A stretch of DNA of 64,000 bases from Corynespora cassiicola (Eukaryota > Ascomycota > Dothideomycetes > Pleosporales > Corynesporascaceae). Below are positions 60,669 through 64,000 of the stretch, piece after piece. The stretch lies in NCBI GenBank assembly GCA_022059125.1, contig JAEUWY010000023.1, positions 1,984,001-2,048,000 on the forward strand, given 5' to 3'. The position numbers and the translations under genes are program-made. The notes below the pieces were generated by a model, which worked only from the letters and a program-made list of their open reading frames with translations, was not told the origin of the DNA and made no database searches. Within the stretch, counting starts at the first letter, position 1; each line of letters begins with the position of its first letter.

Positions 60669-61727
60669 ATGGCCCTCGACCAAGCCTCCCTCCAAACCAT
60701 CCCCACCAGCTACGCCAGCTGCTCCCTCGGCCCCCCCTCCAACCCCCCACCCCTCCTCCCCCGCCTCCAAGCCATCGCCGACGCAAACTTCACCGCAATC
60801 GAGCTCTCCTTCCCCGACATCCTCTCGCACGGCGCCTCGCTCCTCGGCCACACCCCAGACCCCAAAAACTACGATGAGCTCTGCACAGCCGCCGCGCAGA
60901 TAAAGTCCGAGTGCGACAAGCGCGGCCTCGCCGTCATGATGCTGCAGCCCTTCTCCAACTTTGAGGGCTGGCCCGCGGACTCGCCGGGAAGGCGCGACGC
61001 GTGGGAGCGCGCGAGGGGATGGGTGCGTATCATGCGCGCGGCGGGGACGGATATGCTGCAGGTTGGGTCGTCGGATACGCCGCTCGAGGAGCTAGACAGA
61101 GGGAGGATCGTGGACGATCTTAGGGAGTTGGCGGATGTGCTGGCGGAGGAGGGGGGGTTTAGGCTGGCGTACGAGAATTGGTGCTGGTCGAGCCATGCGC
61201 CGGATTGGAGGGATGTGTGGAGCATTGTGAAGGAGGTGGATAGGCCGAATGTGGGGTTGTGCCTCGATACGTTCCAGACGGCGGGTGGCGAGTGGGCAGA
61301 TCCGACGACGGCGTCGGGGAAGAGGGAGGATGTGGGTGCGGAGGAGTTGGAGGACCGGTTTCGCAGGTCGCTTGAGGAGCTGGCGAGTACGATTCCAAAG
61401 GAGAAGATCTTTCTGCTGCAGATTAGCGATGCGTACAAGGTCCCTTCACCTTTCAGCACCGAGGCCGATGAGTCTGGGCTCCGGCCGAGGGCTCGTTGGA
61501 GCCATGATTTTAGGCCTCTGCCGTATAATGGAGGCTATCTCCCTGTTGCGGATGTAGCGAGGGCGGTGCTGAAGACGGGATTCCGGGGCTGGTTTAGCTA
61601 CGAGGTATTTGACGGGGGTCCGGATGGACAGCGCAAAGATGTGGATATCAAGGCGTACGCACAAGCTGCGAGCATTGTCCATGGGAAGCTGCTTACAGAG
61701 TGCGTCACGGGGAAGCCGTCTGCTTGA
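60669..61727 (+). CDS. 3-dehydroshikimate dehydratase-like, xylose-isomerase-type TIM barrel
   Basis: Intronless, 352 residues from the ATG at 60669. The AP_endonuc_2 (PF01261) pattern is clear: FTAIELSFPD in strand 2, VMMLQPFSNFEGW, MLQVGSSD, LAYENWCWSSHAPDW and the metal-site segment NVGLCLDTFQTAGGEWADPT. The last segment and YENWCW strongly recall N. crassa qa-4 (VCLDTFNIAG-ADPT, EALCWS), the 3-dehydroshikimate dehydratase of quinate breakdown that yields protocatechuate; GFRGWFSYEVFDGG closes the barrel. Metal ligands Glu/Asp/Gln/Glu are plausible from these motifs. The exact substrate is not proven; other sugar-phosphate isomerase/epimerase-like roles remain open. The coding strand changes from C-rich to G-rich near 60970. 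Confidence 0.8.
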   Translation: MALDQASLQTIPTSYASCSLGPPSNPPPLLPRLQAIADANFTAIELSFPDILSHGASLLGHTPDPKNYDELCTAAAQIKSECDKRGLAVMMLQPFSNFEGWPADSPGRRDAWERARGWVRIMRAAGTDMLQVGSSDTPLEELDRGRIVDDLRELADVLAEEGGFRLAYENWCWSSHAPDWRDVWSIVKEVDRPNVGLCLDTFQTAGGEWADPTTASGKREDVGAEELEDRFRRSLEELASTIPKEKIFLLQISDAYKVPSPFSTEADESGLRPRARWSHDFRPLPYNGGYLPVADVARAVLKTGFRGWFSYEVFDGGPDGQRKDVDIKAYAQAASIVHGKLLTECVTGKPSA

Positions 61728-62874
61728 TTCTGTCATGTAGAATGGACTTTACAAGTACAGTACGAATAAAACAGTCGGTAACATGTACGTCTACGTTCCT
61801 TTGGTACCAATACTACCAATCGTTTGGCTTGCGCCAAATTCCATCACCTTCTTAGGGGAACCTCAACCGTCAGATTACTTATTTTCCTCCGGAGTGTTTG
61901 CAGCTCTCACAGCATAGCACGTACTCACTGCATGTTCTCTGGGTAAAGAAAGAGAAACAGTTAGCGTCTGAGCAAAAGTGCCAGAATGACAAACATCCAA
62001 ACTACGACCATCACTATCGGATAGCTCACTTAATCTACACTCAGAGAGACATCCATCTACATCAAACACCACTACCGCACGTCAACCCCAAGCTTCCACA
62101 TCATGCAAAAAAGAAACCCTTTGAGCACAGTCAATTCATAAACTCATTACATTTCCCCCCTGATTTTTTATTTCATTTCATTCATGCTAATGCTCCGCTC
62201 GAATAAAAAGGAGAAGAAAGGAATAAAGTAAAGAAACCCATGATTCATAAAGCCATAACACACGTTTACCCGTCAGCCTCGTATATCAGCCGCGGGATTA
62301 GCAGCAACATGGCGGCAAAAAAAAAGCAGAACAGCATACGAACCCCGTGCTGCCACCCCCGCCAAGGAAATCTACCATGTATCCGTTTCGATGATTGCGT
62401 ACCCCACGTCCCAGAAAAACGGGTACATGTTCAAACGCATGCACTTCCCCGGATATCATCCCGGCGGTGAGAACGAGTCACTGCAAGGAAATAGTGACGT
62501 ATCCGGTAATAGGGTTGGTAAAACAGCTGCAAGGACTTGGCCTCGTGGCTCATAAGCGTAGACGAGGGTGGAGAAAGCGCATTATTAAACATAAAGCCGG
62601 CCTCTCAAGAGGATCTTCTATCGAACTGTATGCTGGGGGACCCCCGGAGGAAAAAGAAGATTCGTACCGCTTTTGTGCTTGGCTTATGTGTCAAAGCTCG
62701 ATAGCCAGACCACATATAATGTCAGAATTATGCCGGGCGAGTATCATGATATCGATTCCATGTGGCTAGCTCCGTCGCATCAATTCGCCTTTAGATTGTC
62801 GTTTTCCTCACCCACGCGCGGGGGGCTCCTCGAGGACGAGGATTTGGGTCGAAACGGGGAGACACTCCGGCTGT
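61728..62874. other. Convergent spacer
   Basis: 1.15 kb, AT-rich around 61980-62300, no supported gene. Confidence 0.45.
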
Positions 62875-63886
62875 TCACGGCATTAGCAAAGTCATCAGTG
62901 AATACCATCTCCTCCGCGATATCTGATACACAAGGAAGCGGGAGACCCACGATCGTCTCCGTTCACCTTCTTTCCTCCGCTCCTCGATGATGCGCAGCAT
63001 CGTCTTGCGGCCGTCCGAGGCGTTGATGTGCTGGTCCTTCATCGTCATGCTGATCTTGCGGGTCGCGTCTGCGCGCAACAGGCGCTTGATGAGCAGGTGC
63101 TTCATCAATACGCACACGAACACGCCGCAGTCGCTTCCATTTTCCTGCTGGGGAGCATCGTCCATGTGACAAAACCGCAGACGCTTGCCTAGCAAGATCT
63201 CGAGCTTCTGGGAGGTATTCCGGGCTTCCCGGTCGTTGGACGGTGAGAGCGAGTCGTAGTGGAACGCCACGCCGTCGATGATGGAGACCAGCAGTAGGGA
63301 CCAGTGTGATCCACCCTCGGCATGAGTGACATCACTGTTGTCGTTTATGGGAAGGAAGATGTGGGTGACAGTGTCGAACTTGGGGAGGGCCTCCTTGAGA
63401 GTGAGGGGATTGGGTGTGTTCATGAGCATAAAGGACATGGACGGCCGTAGTAGGACGATCGAGGCCTTGGGATAGGCTTTGAGCTCTTCGCGCTCGAGGT
63501 ATCTAGCGCTATGTGAGCAGCGGTACAGGGGAGCACGGGAGCTGGCCGTACTCTTGCCAGAATGCAATTGCCTGGGATGTGGTCAGTCGGGGACCATGCT
63601 ACCAAATAGGAGGCACAAGCTCACGTTGTCGGTCAACCAGTCGTACTTGATGCTGTCCACATCGGCCTTGGTCACTGCGGCATATCAGCAGTACGCCCTC
63701 AATATTGTCGAGCAAGCACACGCCAGGCCGGCTACTCACACCGCACGTCGTAGTCTGCCAGAGGGTTAGCCGGGGCGGCATCCGCACGCCGACAAGCAAC
63801 TCACAAGACAAGTAGGCATCGTCTGGGCTCAAGCTTCCTCCAAACTGCCTCTTGACACCGTCCGTCAGTCTGGTAAGCGACGGCAT
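62875..63886 (-). CDS. Ulp1/C48 cysteine protease, NEDP1/DEN1-like deneddylase
   Basis: Five exons: 63886-63805, 63754-63740 (15 nt), 63674-63625 (50 nt), 63571-63552 (20 nt) and 63502-62875; 264 residues. Spliced N-terminal half reads LSYYDVRLTKADVDSIKYDW, then LTDNAIAFWQEYLEREEL, the arrangement of NEDP1/SENP8 proteins. Catalytic residues are visible: His122 (GGSHWSLLL), Asp139 (FHYDSL), the oxyanion Gln at 174/175 (APQQENG) and Cys181 (GSDCGVFVC). The small size and lack of a long N-terminal region favour a Nedd8/Rub1 protease over Ulp1. It would mature Rub1 or remove it from cullins, in the cytosol or nucleus. The C-terminal 35 residues are very basic and may be followed by an unrecognised intron. 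ATG at 63886 begins MPSLTRLTDGVKRQF. Confidence 0.85.
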
Positions 63887-64000
63887 CCTACTTCCTTCGG
63901 GCTTGGTGGCACGCTCCGCTCGACTGGGTTCCTACGGGCTGGGCTAGGGCTTGTGGGTACAAAAGAAGAGCAAGGTGCAGTGTCGCGCGGGCTGTCGCAG
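63887..64000. other. Right edge, 5' flank of deneddylase
   Basis: 114 bp of upstream sequence; too short to judge. Confidence 0.4.

Overview
The window is nuclear DNA of a filamentous ascomycete (Pezizomycotina; the exact class cannot be fixed from sequence alone, Dothideomycetes is a guess). The evidence is short GT-AG introns of about 50-95 nt in nearly every gene, Zn2Cys6 regulators, fungal-type proteins (Tps3/Tsl1-like, AP-3 delta, EMC2, DUF7704-type, PiT phosphate permease, MAL-type sugar genes) and kilobase gene-poor spacers with pyrimidine-rich leaders. No CRISPR, rRNA or intact mobile element was seen. All gene models were built by hand from reading frames, splice-site phase and remembered family motifs.

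Left third (1-25 kb): the N-terminus of a trehalose-synthase regulatory subunit (TPS3/TSL1-like, minus, cut by the edge); an FAD monooxygenase; a small DUF7704-type membrane protein; a gene-poor stretch holding a tRNA-like fragment; a SAM methyltransferase with two outsized introns and one frameshift; a 970-residue disordered M/Q-rich protein; and a compact group of a fumarase/adenylosuccinate-lyase-family enzyme divergent from a Zn2Cys6 regulator, followed by a Dal5-type MFS permease.

Middle (25-46 kb): housekeeping genes in divergent pairs (EMC2 with AP-3 delta; an INA17-like mitochondrial protein with the RAMP4/Ysy6 ER protein), a small secreted six-cysteine protein, then a MAL-type locus: intracellular GH13 alpha-glucosidase, MFS alpha-glucoside/sugar permease and Zn2Cys6 regulator. 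The maltase and permease share one promoter containing two adjacent palindromes with CGG/CCG half-sites. Ribosomal protein eS28 and HIS1 follow as a divergent pair.

Right third (46-64 kb): a PHO89/PHO-4 type phosphate permease with a CACGTGGG box and a GC-AG intron; an Hsp20 with heat-shock elements and a possible mitochondrial presequence; an unrecognised disordered protein; DAHP synthase (first step of the shikimate pathway) divergent from a 3-dehydroshikimate-dehydratase-like protein; and a Ulp1/NEDP1-type deneddylase near the right edge.

Recurrent oddities are very small exons (3, 15, 15, 17 and 20 nt), introns placed in or directly after a start codon, and several places where the plus strand switches abruptly from C-rich to G-rich within or around one gene. 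The palindrome pair in the MAL promoter, the six-cysteine secreted protein and the strand-skew switches are the least explained signals.
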